Source: Bacteroidota bacterium
GTDB taxonomy: Bacteria > Bacteroidota > Bacteroidia > Flavobacteriales > Weeksellaceae
Direction of reading: 5' to 3'
Assembly (NCBI GenBank): GCA_023388015.1
Contig: JAEWHB010000132.1
Span: 1 to 5,821, forward strand
Length of the DNA stretch: 5,821 nt
Shown here: piece by piece, positions 1 to 5,821 of the stretch
Position numbering within the stretch: the stretch's first letter is position 1
How the letters are laid out: every line of letters begins with the position of its first letter
Position numbers and translations under genes: made by a program
Notes under the pieces: model-generated
The model's input: only the letters and a program-made list of their open reading frames with translations
Database searches by the model: none
Told to the model about the DNA's origin: nothing

Positions 1-1645
1 TGATATTGTTTACCAATTCTTGAATCACCCTAAATATCATCAGTTGTAATTGTTGCGAAAGTTTGTGTGTATTTTCATGGTTATCCGTTACCGATATTTT
101 GATAAGTTTGGTTTCGTTTATTTCTGAAACAAATTGTTCGGTTGCCTTTACTAAACCATCTTGTTCCAATACGGTTGGGAGCAGGTTGTGTGCGATATGT
201 CGGGTGTCGGCATGTGATCTTTCTAATATTCGTTGGACTTTTGCCAGTTGTTCCATTCTTTTTTCCTGCGGAAGATGGGGGATGGATTCCAAACTCATTT
301 TGGCTGCGCCAATCATGGCGGCAACGCCGTCGTGCAATTCGTGAGAAATCCTTTTTCTTTCTCGTTCTTCGCCCAAAATAAAGGAATTCAGAATGGCATT
401 TTCTTTGTCCTTTTGCAATTGTTTGAGTCTTGATTCTTGTTTCTTTTTGTTATAGAAGATTGCTCCACCCAAAATTGAAATCAACAAAGCTCCACCCAAA
501 ATCGCCAAAAGTAAATTGGATTGTTGCTTTTGGATTTTGAATTCTTGTTGTACAATCTGCTTTTCTTTCTTTTCGGTTTCGTATTTGGTATTGATTTCAT
601 TGATTTCTCTTGCATTTTCAGCTGATGAAATAGAATCTTTGAAGGTTGCATAGGTGTGATAAAAATCGGCGGCTTTCTCTTTCAATCCCGAGTTGTAATA
701 AATAGATGCGGCCGTAAGAGATGCCTTTGTTAAAATACTGTTGTCACCAACTTCTTTTGCAAAATTTATAGCCTGTTCTGCGTATTTCAAAGCTTCTTTA
801 TTTGAGCCGGTTTTGTATAAAAGATCAGCATATGTATAATGAGTCGATGTCAGATGGATTTTATTTTCGAGTTCAACGGCGTATTCTACAGCTTTTTTAG
901 CATATTTCAATGATTTATTGAGATCTTTCTCGATTAAGGACAATGTTAGAAATGACAGTGTTTTTGCCTCCAAATCATTGGAGATATCGGACAAATCCAA
1001 GGCTTTCTCGGACCATTTAATGGCATTTATTGTATCATTTAAATTATAATACCCGAGACCAAGATTGCTAGCAGCAGTCGCTATAAACTTCTCATCGTTA
1101 TGCTCATCCAGTAGGTTATAAGACTTTAATAAATACTCAATCTGTTTATCATAATTTTCAGTCGAGCTAAGTAAGGTACCTATATTGACATATAAATATC
1201 CCAAATGTACTGGATTCCCTCCGTCTTCCAGAATGGCCGCAACCTTAAGGTAATATTTGATAGCGCTATCCAAATCATCTTTATGGTAATAAGCGTTGGC
1301 CAGAAGATTGTAGGCATCTAAATCACTTCGCTGTTTTTCGATTGGATGCGGATTTTCAATAGCCAATTGACTGTACAGCATGGTAGAGTCCATCTCCTGA
1401 AGATTCCAGAAATAGAAGGCTTTATTTGCATACAAATAGTCTAAAAAAGCAACATTTTCTCGCTTCCCTTTTTCAATAATCTCATTTATTATCTCCACAC
1501 AATCTTGCTCTTTATTTTCAATACAGACACTTAACTTATTGAATAGCGCCATAAACTCAGGACCAACATTAATATCTGTATCACGGTTCTGCGCATTTGC
1601 AAGAATGGATAGCAGAAAAAAGGTAATGAACAATAGTATTCTCAT
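1..1645 (-). CDS. TPR-containing sensor histidine kinase, HisKA_3 type (3' end cut by window edge)
   Basis: A membrane sensor kinase that autophosphorylates on histidine and passes the phosphate to a NarL-type regulator, very likely the one encoded 14 bases upstream. I translated 548 codons with no stop. Residues 1-18 form a signal peptide ending ANA|Q. Residues about 110-340 are helical and hold roughly six TPR units (e.g. 111-138, with LANAYY and SAIKYY), predicted periplasmic. Residues about 345-375 are a charged, Gln/Lys/Glu-rich coiled coil. Residues 377-398 are a single membrane helix rich in Leu, Ile and Gly. The dimerisation helix follows, with RISHELHDGV; H438 in ELHD is the expected phospho-acceptor by analogy with NarX and DesK. 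HNLLP near 486 is the second helix. The sequence leaves the window at QELVNNI, the start of the ATPase N-box, so most of the ATP-binding domain lies outside. The start at 1645 gives a clean signal peptide; its leader is A-rich with no Shine-Dalgarno. The ligand is unknown. Confidence 0.93.
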   Translation of the reverse strand, partial: MRILLFITFFLLSILANAQNRDTDINVGPEFMALFNKLSVCIENKEQDCVEIINEIIEKGKRENVAFLDYLYANKAFYFWNLQEMDSTMLYSQLAIENPHPIEKQRSDLDAYNLLANAYYHKDDLDSAIKYYLKVAAILEDGGNPVHLGYLYVNIGTLLSSTENYDKQIEYLLKSYNLLDEHNDEKFIATAASNLGLGYYNLNDTINAIKWSEKALDLSDISNDLEAKTLSFLTLSLIEKDLNKSLKYAKKAVEYAVELENKIHLTSTHYTYADLLYKTGSNKEALKYAEQAINFAKEVGDNSILTKASLTAASIYYNSGLKEKAADFYHTYATFKDSISSAENAREINEINTKYETEKKEKQIVQQEFKIQKQQSNLLLAILGGALLISILGGAIFYNKKKQESRLKQLQKDKENAILNSFILGEERERKRISHELHDGVAAMIGAAKMSLESIPHLPQEKRMEQLAKVQRILERSHADTRHIAHNLLPTVLEQDGLVKATEQFVSEINETKLIKISVTDNHENTHKLSQQLQLMIFRVIQELVNNI

Positions 1646-1659
1646 AATTAATGTATTTT

Positions 1660-2280
1660 TTAAATGTTAACCAATCCCTGCATAATGGCTTTTTTGACCA
1701 TTCCGGCAATGTTTTTTACATCGAGTTTCTGCATAATGTTGGAACGGTGCGTTTCTATGGTTTTTTCTGACAGGAATAGTTCTTCTGCGATTTCTTTGGT
1801 GGTTTTTTCTTGTACGATTAATTGCAAGATTTCTTTTTCCCTTTCGGTGAGTTCTATTTTTTTTCTTGAAGCGTTCATTTCAAAAAATGCTTGTTGGGTT
1901 TTGGGACTGAAATATTGCCCGTCATTTGTCACAACTTTGAGTGCTTTTTCTATTTCTTCCCGACTGTCAATCTTTAATAAATAACCGTCAAAACCTGCGT
2001 TAATGGAAGATTTGATCGTTACGGAATCCGCATGACTGGTTAAGGCAATGATTTTCATTTCGGGTGCTATCTGCTTAATTTCTCCGATTATTTTTCTTCC
2101 ATCGTGTTTACCGAAATGAATATCAAGCAACAAAATATCAAAACTTTCTTCTTTTAGAATTTCTTTTAATTCTATGTAATTCAATACACTTTCAGTTTTA
2201 TCTACAAATTCAAATGTGGATAAAAGCACCTCTAATCCATCTAAAACCAAAAAATGATCATCTGCGAGTAAAATCTTCAT
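1660..2280 (-). CDS. NarL/LuxR-type response regulator
   Basis: A two-component transcription factor of 206 residues. Residues 1-120 form a receiver domain: acidic pair D7-D8, phospho-acceptor D53 in ILLLDIHF, switch threonine T81 in ALTSH and the conserved lysine K103 in YLLK. Residues about 143-206 form a LuxR-type helix-turn-helix, with LTEREKEILQLI, then KEIAEELFLSEKTIETHRSNI, the usual GerE/NarL pattern. It should be activated by the kinase encoded just downstream. The start is set at 2280 (MKILLADDHF), since receiver domains begin there; the adjacent ATG at 2283 is equally possible and adds one Met. The frame stays open to an ATG at 2400, but that stretch overlaps the upstream lipoprotein gene and has no family resemblance. 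Target genes are unknown; the neighbouring lipoprotein genes or the operon itself are reasonable guesses. Confidence 0.95.
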   Translation of the reverse strand: MKILLADDHFLVLDGLEVLLSTFEFVDKTESVLNYIELKEILKEESFDILLLDIHFGKHDGRKIIGEIKQIAPEMKIIALTSHADSVTIKSSINAGFDGYLLKIDSREEIEKALKVVTNDGQYFSPKTQQAFFEMNASRKKIELTEREKEILQLIVQEKTTKEIAEELFLSEKTIETHRSNIMQKLDVKNIAGMVKKAIMQGLVNI

Positions 2281-2294
2281 CATAACTATTTTAA

Positions 2295-2299
2295 TCCTT
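2295..2299 (-). promoter_or_regulatory. Shine-Dalgarno-like AAGGA before the response regulator
   Basis: Read on the minus strand, AAGGA lies 11 bases before the ATG at 2283 and 14 before the ATG at 2280. This is slightly far, but it is the only purine-rich site of this kind near a gene start in the window. It favours initiation here (perhaps at 2283) over the upstream ATGs inside the lipoprotein gene. Bacteroidota often initiate without a Shine-Dalgarno, so the evidence is modest. Confidence 0.4.
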
Positions 2300-2347
2300 A
2301 GATGATGAATGTAATGGATTTTTATCAGGTAACTAAGTTTTTTACTA

Positions 2348-3067
2348 TTATTCTCTACATTTTGCCAAAACTTCACGGGCAAAATTAACAGCATCATCAA
2401 GTGATGTTTCGGGAGATCCGGTGGTTTTATTTAGAATTGTAAACTTGGCATTCCCAGTTAGCACAACCAGTTCTATACCGTAATTTGTCCATTTTTGATA
2501 CGCACGATCGCCCAAATTATCAACGGCTTTGTATTCGAATTTCATCCGGCTTTCCAACATTTTTTTGGCTTGAGCAAGATCTTTGGGTTTTTCACCGAGT
2601 TCCTTCTCGAAATTTGCCAATAATTCATCGTATTCAGTTTGGGATAATTTTTTATATCCTCTGTCAAATAAATCAACTGCAGTTTCCTGTTTATGAGTTG
2701 CCAAATCTTCATCTGTATAAAAATCCAGCATCTTTATCGTAACCTGATTCATATCGGGACGTTTGAAAGTTGCGCCGGTTACTTTGGACACAATTTCCTT
2801 ATCGGGTCGCTCGCTTTTCCAACTATAAACACAAGAACCATATTTGCCTTTTGTGGTCGAAATTTCTTGTTTGAAGGATGATTCATCGATATTTACATGT
2901 TTAACAATGTCTGCTTTGGTCAGCAATGTTTCGTATTTATAGTCTTTGGATTCCAGACATGAACTGATGGAATTGGACAGCATTTCGGGTTCAGTTTCGG
3001 TAGAATTTGAACCGGAACAAGCTAAAATAATATTGAACATAACTAGAAGACTTATTGCTTTTTTCAT
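2348..3067 (-). CDS. Putative lipoprotein of unknown function
   Basis: I do not recognise the family. The 239-residue product begins with a lipoprotein signal peptide: MKK, a hydrophobic core, then the lipobox ILAC with lipidated C17, followed by a Ser/Thr/Glu-rich linker. No acidic run directly follows the cysteine, so periplasmic anchoring is as likely as surface display. The mature part is soluble and mixed alpha/beta, with a very charged helical middle (about 140-175). Three further cysteines are present: C37, C79 (in KYGSCVYSW) and C237, two residues from the end; an even number may be disulphide-linked once exported. The start at 3067 is preceded by an A/T-rich leader and gives the signal peptide directly. 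The gene ends 67 bases before the response regulator on the same strand, so co-transcription is possible and a role as an accessory of the sensor is conceivable but unproven. Confidence 0.85.
   Translation of the reverse strand: MKKAISLLVMFNIILACSGSNSTETEPEMLSNSISSCLESKDYKYETLLTKADIVKHVNIDESSFKQEISTTKGKYGSCVYSWKSERPDKEIVSKVTGATFKRPDMNQVTIKMLDFYTDEDLATHKQETAVDLFDRGYKKLSQTEYDELLANFEKELGEKPKDLAQAKKMLESRMKFEYKAVDNLGDRAYQKWTNYGIELVVLTGNAKFTILNKTTGSPETSLDDAVNFAREVLAKCRE
2380..2387 (-). promoter_or_regulatory. Possible Bacteroidota -7 box (TAATTTTG) for the two-component operon
   Basis: On the minus strand this octamer fits the Bacteroidota -7 consensus TAnnTTTG exactly and lies about 97 bases before the regulator start, within the last codons of the lipoprotein gene. 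No TTG sits at the expected -33 spacing; the nearest upstream one is only 10 bases away. In an AT-rich genome chance matches are common, and the codons (Val-Asn-Phe-Ala) explain it equally well. Confidence 0.2.
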
Positions 3068-3148
3068 AATATTTTATTGTTAAAAATCTGAGACGTTTTA
3101 TCGGAGCTGAACGTTTAATTTGATTTCAAACTCAGATATTTGGAAATA

Positions 3149-3179
3149 GCAGGAGTATGCCGTTTGGCACTACTCCCGC
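3149..3179 (-). terminator. Hairpin, probable terminator after the beta-helix lipoprotein gene
   Basis: GGAGTATGCC pairs with GGCACTACTCC around a four-base loop (3162-3165). This gives ten pairs with one bulged C (3170), and two further G-C pairs outside an A/C mismatch. It lies 20 bases after the stop of the minus-strand gene ending at 3200. On that strand the stem is followed by TATTTCC, which is U-rich but not a strong U-tract; on the plus strand nothing U-rich follows. This is the best inverted repeat I found between genes. Confidence 0.5.
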
Positions 3180-3199
3180 ATAATTTAAGTATGATAGTC

Positions 3200-4441
3200 T
3201 TAAGGGATTATTATTTCATTTCCACTAAAATCTGAGAACATTTTAGCTGTATTGACTAGATTCAAGTTACTGAAGTTGAAATTGATAGCACTCGAATGCT
3301 CAATACTTACTGCGTATTCAAAACAATCAATGAAGTTCACATCATGCATATTTAGAAATAGATCATTGCTTCCCAAAAGTATAGCACCGTTTGGATATCC
3401 GTTGGTTTTTCCTGCATTGGCAATGTTCAAAAACCCAATTTCATTTAGCGGATTGGTAGTATAATCAATTTGAATGCCTTCCCAATATCCCGGCACGTTT
3501 TCTTTTCCTTTAATCGTAATGGGATCGCTTGCAGTTCCCACCATCACTACTTCATGGTCATAATGAAAAGCATTTTGAAATCTGATTTTGCTTCCGGCTT
3601 CCATCAGTAAATTAGCACCCGGTTTAAAGGTAAAACTGCGGCTCATTTCATTATCAGGCTTGAATCCGGCAGAAAGAAACGGAACATCGGTTTTATGAAA
3701 GGTAACATCTTGATGAGTATCGGTCTGAGTCAATTTTATATAATCGTTTACGTTGCCTGTGTAGGTACTGGTTCCATCGATGGTATTGATGTGATTTACA
3801 GAGGTTTGAATTGGAATGTCATTGCCGGTAAAGGTACTGTTGGAAAGCGTTAGCTTCCCTGCATTGAGTGTCGTGCCTACCCAATGCAGTCCAATGAGAT
3901 GTCCTTCCTGAACGGTACAATGATCCATTTTCATAACACCTCCGGCGGCTCCAATTACAGAGCCTTGAAGTGCCCAGCCCCCGCGGCCTCCTTGTCCGGC
4001 ATATTCCACAGTTACATAATTCATTTGGTTCGCAGGATTATCGCTGGAAATCTGGATGCCTCTCCAAGATCCTTTATCCTGTTGCGTTCCGGTGAGAATA
4101 ATTGGATTTTCGGCAGTTCCGTTCATTTGTATTTTACCATTTGCTTCTTTGCCCAAAATCAATCCGGCATTACTTTCAAATGCTATCACAACGCCTGCAT
4201 CTATAATGAGATCTCCGTTAATCTTTGGGTCACAGTTTATAATGAAATCTACAGGTGCATTTGGGTCATCGGTTAGATGGATGTTGAAATTTTCATTGAA
4301 ATAACCACAATCCAAAATAATGGGTGGAATTACTTCCACAATTGGTTCATCTGGCGCATCATCGTCACTGTTACACGAGATAAATGCAAATGCAGCAAAA
4401 GCAGAAATAGCAAATCTGTTTATGGGTTTAAAAATTTTCAT
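3200..4441 (-). CDS. Surface-type lipoprotein with right-handed parallel beta-helix
   Basis: A 413-residue exported protein. Residues 1-22 form a lipoprotein signal peptide (AFAAFAFISC), with C23 as the lipidated cysteine. CNSDDD follows, resembling the acidic export signal that sends Bacteroidota lipoproteins to the cell surface. Residues about 70-400 show short strand-turn repeats rich in Asn, Gly, Ile and Thr (LTLSNSTFTGND, LNMHDVNFIDC), typical of pectate-lyase-like parallel beta-helices. There is an internal duplication: residues 78-149 and 278-344 share the order (I/L)x(D/E)AG, GTAxxPI, GxWxGIQI, NPxN and a closing AG. I see no recognisable catalytic motif, so enzyme, adhesin or surface-binding roles all remain open. 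The start at 4441 gives the signal peptide directly and has an A-rich leader (TAAAAAATAAAACA). The gene looks monocistronic: a hairpin follows it and a 186-base gap precedes it. Confidence 0.88.
   Translation of the reverse strand: MKIFKPINRFAISAFAAFAFISCNSDDDAPDEPIVEVIPPIILDCGYFNENFNIHLTDDPNAPVDFIINCDPKINGDLIIDAGVVIAFESNAGLILGKEANGKIQMNGTAENPIILTGTQQDKGSWRGIQISSDNPANQMNYVTVEYAGQGGRGGWALQGSVIGAAGGVMKMDHCTVQEGHLIGLHWVGTTLNAGKLTLSNSTFTGNDIPIQTSVNHINTIDGTSTYTGNVNDYIKLTQTDTHQDVTFHKTDVPFLSAGFKPDNEMSRSFTFKPGANLLMEAGSKIRFQNAFHYDHEVVMVGTASDPITIKGKENVPGYWEGIQIDYTTNPLNEIGFLNIANAGKTNGYPNGAILLGSNDLFLNMHDVNFIDCFEYAVSIEHSSAINFNFSNLNLVNTAKMFSDFSGNEIIIP
3410..3610 (-). repeat. Beta-helix internal duplication, copy 2 (residues 278-344)
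   Basis: The protein-level repeat contains LLMEAGSKIRF, then GTASDPITIKG, GYWEGIQI and NPLNEIGFLNIANAG. It is about five residues shorter than copy 1, mostly before the GTA motif. Confidence 0.7.
3995..4210 (-). repeat. Beta-helix internal duplication, copy 1 (residues 78-149)
   Basis: The protein-level repeat contains IIDAGVVIAF, then GTAENPIILTG, GSWRGIQI and NPANQMNYVTVEYAG. It matches copy 2 at 3410-3610 in motif order and spacing. The similarity is in the protein; I saw no long identical DNA stretch, so the duplication is old. Confidence 0.7.
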
Positions 4442-4496
4442 TGTTTTATTTTTTAGGGTTATACTTATTTTGAGTTAAAGTTTTATAATCATTGAA

Positions 4497-4504
4497 CAAA
4501 ATTA
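4497..4504 (-). promoter_or_regulatory. Candidate -7 box (TAATTTTG) for the beta-helix lipoprotein gene
   Basis: On the minus strand this is an exact match to the Bacteroidota -7 consensus TAnnTTTG, located in intergenic DNA 55 bases before the ATG at 4441, which would give a leader of about 50 bases. A TTG occurs at 4535-4533, but the 28-base spacing is longer than the usual 17-21, so the -33 element is weak or absent. Confidence 0.35.
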
Positions 4505-4548
4505 GGCGGACTGACGACAGCATGTTTCGGGACAATTACTGAAATTTA

Positions 4549-4571
4549 GACTAGGGGTTTTCCCTGAAGTC
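4549..4571. other. Small intergenic hairpin of unknown role
   Basis: GACT-AGGG pairs with CCCT-(GA)-AGTC around a GTTTT loop: eight pairs interrupted by a two-base bulge. It lies in the 186-base gap between the divergent starts at 4441 and 4628. No U-tract follows directly on either strand (CTTTTT begins 17 bases later on the plus strand). It could be a terminator for something lost, a regulatory leader, or chance. Nothing else in the gap stands out. Confidence 0.25.
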
Positions 4572-4627
4572 CATCGTAGAATTAAAACTTTTTAAGTAAA
4601 CTTGAACGGCAAAAACTGAGAAATGGG

Positions 4628-4894
4628 ATGAAAAAAATCCATATTCCTGAAGTGATGAACACCGGAAAATTTATTTCCTGCAGGTTTTCAAAACTGACTT
4701 CTCACAAAGAGGAGGGAGGCGCCAATTATTCGGCTCAATACACTTGTCATTCGCGCCATGATCTGGTGGAGGATTATCAGAAAAATTTCGCACAACAACT
4801 TCAACAAAAGTCAATAGAGAAATTTGCCGATAAAATGCATGCTTTCCACACCGAACTGGGAGTTATTGAGGATTTTTATTCGGTTTTGAGCTGA
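4628..4894 (+). CDS. DUF4286 family protein, N-terminally shortened
   Basis: A small protein of 88 residues whose body matches the DUF4286 family: KKIHIPEVMNTGKF at the start, EEGGANYSAQY in the middle, and FADKMHAFHTELGVIEDF near the end. The molecular function of the family is unknown to me. Members are usually about 100 residues and begin some 20 residues earlier with a strand like IYNVTVNV and a Trp-rich helix leading into the HIPEVM motif. Here the only ATG is at the point corresponding to that internal Met. In-frame DNA back to a stop at 4583-4585 has no ATG, GTG or TTG and does not resemble the missing strand, and neither other frame restores it. It may be a decayed gene or a functional short variant. 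No Shine-Dalgarno is visible. It is the only plus-strand gene here and its 3' end overlaps the barrel gene by 19 bases. Confidence 0.75.
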   Translation: MKKIHIPEVMNTGKFISCRFSKLTSHKEEGGANYSAQYTCHSRHDLVEDYQKNFAQQLQQKSIEKFADKMHAFHTELGVIEDFYSVLS

Positions 4895-5529
4895 TTTTTA
4901 AAGTTGATAAAATATTTTATCCCTAAATTAAATCCGATTCCCTGGTTTTGATATTTTCCTGCTGAAGTGTTGAACCGATAAACTGCCGGGTCTGTGTACA
5001 TTTCCAAAAATAATTTGAAATTTTTGGCGAAAATATATTCCACACCCATATCAAACAAAAAATTATATTCGGAAGATCTCATTTCAAGATCAGCTTCTAA
5101 ATTATTAAAAGCTTCTGTTTGAGGTGTCAAACTATTGTATCCGTGGTTGGTGTCCAGACTTGTATAACCCAAACCAATGTCTGCATACATTCTGAATTGA
5201 TTGCCGATATTTCCACCATACCCAATCAACAAACCCATCATATTTGTATTATAACGGAAATCGGCATCCGAATTTCTTTCGCTTTTTGATCCTTTGTCAA
5301 TGTTGGAATAAAGTGCGGAAATTTTGGCTCCCGCATCATTTTTGAAATAATAACTCAAAATTACTCCCTTGTTTAGATCCCAAACCGGGTCACCAATTAC
5401 TGCCTTGCCTTCCGAAATTTTGGTATTTGTAATGTTGTGAAAAGAATATCCTCCAAAAACGCCTACTTCTAATTGTTGTGCAAAACAAAAGCCGGTAAGA
5501 AGAATAAATAGGAGAGTGATTTTTTTCAT
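4876..5529 (-). CDS. Outer-membrane beta-barrel protein (porin/OmpA-barrel-like)
   Basis: A 217-residue exported protein. Residues 1-17 form a signal peptide (MKKITLLFILLTGFCFA|Q). The mature chain shows alternating amphipathic strands with aromatic girdles and Gly-rich turns: LEVGVFGGYSFHN, GVILSYYF, GAKISALYSNI, MMGLLIGYGGNIG, FRMYADIGLGYTSL, NFLFDMGVEYIF, FKLFLEMYTD and GIGFNLGIKYFINF. This fits a small eight-strand or so barrel of the outer-membrane beta-barrel families common in Bacteroidota; no peptidoglycan-binding OmpA domain follows. Its cargo or role cannot be told. The terminal strand would normally end on an aromatic (F210), but seven more residues (KNQLKTE) follow, and most of that tail lies in the overlap with the convergent DUF4286 gene. 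The start at 5529 opens directly on the signal peptide. It follows the nucleoside phosphorylase gene on the same strand after a 61-base AT-rich gap, so it may have its own promoter or be read through. Confidence 0.88.
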   Translation of the reverse strand: MKKITLLFILLTGFCFAQQLEVGVFGGYSFHNITNTKISEGKAVIGDPVWDLNKGVILSYYFKNDAGAKISALYSNIDKGSKSERNSDADFRYNTNMMGLLIGYGGNIGNQFRMYADIGLGYTSLDTNHGYNSLTPQTEAFNNLEADLEMRSSEYNFLFDMGVEYIFAKNFKLFLEMYTDPAVYRFNTSAGKYQNQGIGFNLGIKYFINFKNQLKTE

Positions 5530-5590
5530 GGGTTAAATTTTCCCCAAATATCAAAAAATTAAAATAGGATATTTTATGAAAATTATCATA

Positions 5591-5821
5591 TTACTTTGAA
5601 AGCCTTTCCAAAGCAAACTGTATCATCTTATCAATACTTTTGTAAGAATCTTTACTGAATTCACCCAAAGCACGATTGGCAACGATGCAATTCAGCGAAA
5701 GTGCTTCATGTCCCATCAGAGCCGCAAGTCCATAAATTCCCGAAGTTTCCATTTCGAAATTGGTAATGCGGTGACCTTTGAATTCAAATGCAGCTAATTT
5801 TTCGTTGATGTCAAATGGGTT
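5591..5821 (-). CDS. Nucleoside phosphorylase, uridine phosphorylase-like (C-terminal part)
   Basis: The last 76 residues of a PNP/UDP-family enzyme, which cleaves nucleosides with phosphate to a free base and ribose-1-phosphate in cytoplasmic salvage. The visible part starts NPFDINEKLAAFEFKGHRI and contains NFEMETSGIYGLAALMG. The EME triplet (5747-5755) corresponds to the ribose-binding Glu-Met-Glu of E. coli uridine phosphorylase (residues 196-198). IVANRALGEFSKD lines up with that enzyme's VIVNRTQQE segment, and a final helix ends RLSK before the stop. The rest of the protein, probably about 210 residues, lies beyond the right edge. The family call is firm; preference for uridine over purine nucleosides is inferred from the EMET context and should be held loosely. 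Confidence 0.9.
   Translation of the reverse strand, partial: NPFDINEKLAAFEFKGHRITNFEMETSGIYGLAALMGHEALSLNCIVANRALGEFSKDSYKSIDKMIQFALERLSK

Noticed and set aside
63..433. Three overlapping plus-strand open frames of 66-93 codons
   Set aside because: They are antisense to the well-supported kinase domain (H-box and flanking helices) and show no family-like sequence.
1664..1984. Plus-strand open frame of 106 codons
   Set aside because: It lies wholly antisense to the regulator's DNA-binding domain; its Ser/Phe/Cys-rich composition is typical of a shadow frame.
2485..2881. Plus-strand frames of 62 and 85 codons opposite the lipoprotein
   Set aside because: They are antisense to a gene with a proper signal peptide and no independent support exists.
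3252..4304. Plus-strand frames of 70, 130 and 82 codons opposite the beta-helix gene
   Set aside because: The minus-strand product has a lipobox and repeat structure; the plus frames have no recognisable motif.
4466..4472. TATTTTG on the plus strand as a -7 box for the DUF4286 gene
   Set aside because: It is one base short of the TAnnTTTG spacing and over 150 bases from the start codon.
5568..5587. AT-rich imperfect palindrome (GATA-TTTT...AAAA-TTATC) between the barrel and phosphorylase genes
   Set aside because: It has only four pairs, a mismatch, then three or four A-T pairs; this is expected by chance in such AT-rich DNA and is too weak for a terminator.
1..5821. CRISPR array, insertion sequence, tRNA or a novel defence system
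   Set aside because: I saw no direct repeat array, terminal inverted repeats, transposase, tRNA-like fold or defence-type nuclease or NTPase motif; the genes are ordinary envelope, signalling and salvage functions.

Overview
The window reads as chromosomal DNA of a Bacteroidota, most likely Flavobacteriia. The evidence is AT-rich DNA, A-rich leaders with almost no Shine-Dalgarno sequences, a surface-type lipoprotein with an acidic stretch straight after its lipidated cysteine, a DUF4286 protein (a family I know essentially from Bacteroidota), a TPR-containing sensor kinase paired with a NarL-type regulator, and a nucleoside phosphorylase tail of the flavobacterial kind. Genus cannot be fixed from the sequence alone.

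Layout, left to right. Positions 1-1645 (minus) hold most of a membrane sensor histidine kinase with about six periplasmic TPRs; its ATPase domain runs off the left edge. Positions 1660-2280 (minus) encode its NarL/LuxR-type response regulator, 14 bases upstream of the kinase, so the two form an operon read regulator first. Positions 2348-3067 (minus) encode a small lipoprotein of unknown function, 67 bases upstream of the regulator and possibly co-transcribed with it. A good hairpin at 3149-3179 separates this block from the next gene, a right-handed parallel beta-helix surface lipoprotein (3200-4441, minus) that contains an internal duplication. Positions 4442-4627 are intergenic, with one promoter-like box and one small hairpin. 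The only plus-strand gene (4628-4894) is a DUF4286 protein that seems to lack the family's first strand. It converges on, and overlaps by 19 bases, an outer-membrane beta-barrel gene (4876-5529, minus). The right edge holds the C-terminal 76 residues of a uridine-phosphorylase-like nucleoside phosphorylase (5591-5821, minus).

Functionally this is mostly cell-envelope biology: a two-component system with a periplasmic sensor, two exported lipoproteins and an outer-membrane barrel, next to one nucleoside salvage enzyme. I see no mobile element, CRISPR array, tRNA or rRNA, and no clear defence or biosynthetic system. The most unusual points are the truncated DUF4286 gene, its overlap with the barrel gene, and the uncharacterised lipoprotein placed just upstream of the two-component pair.
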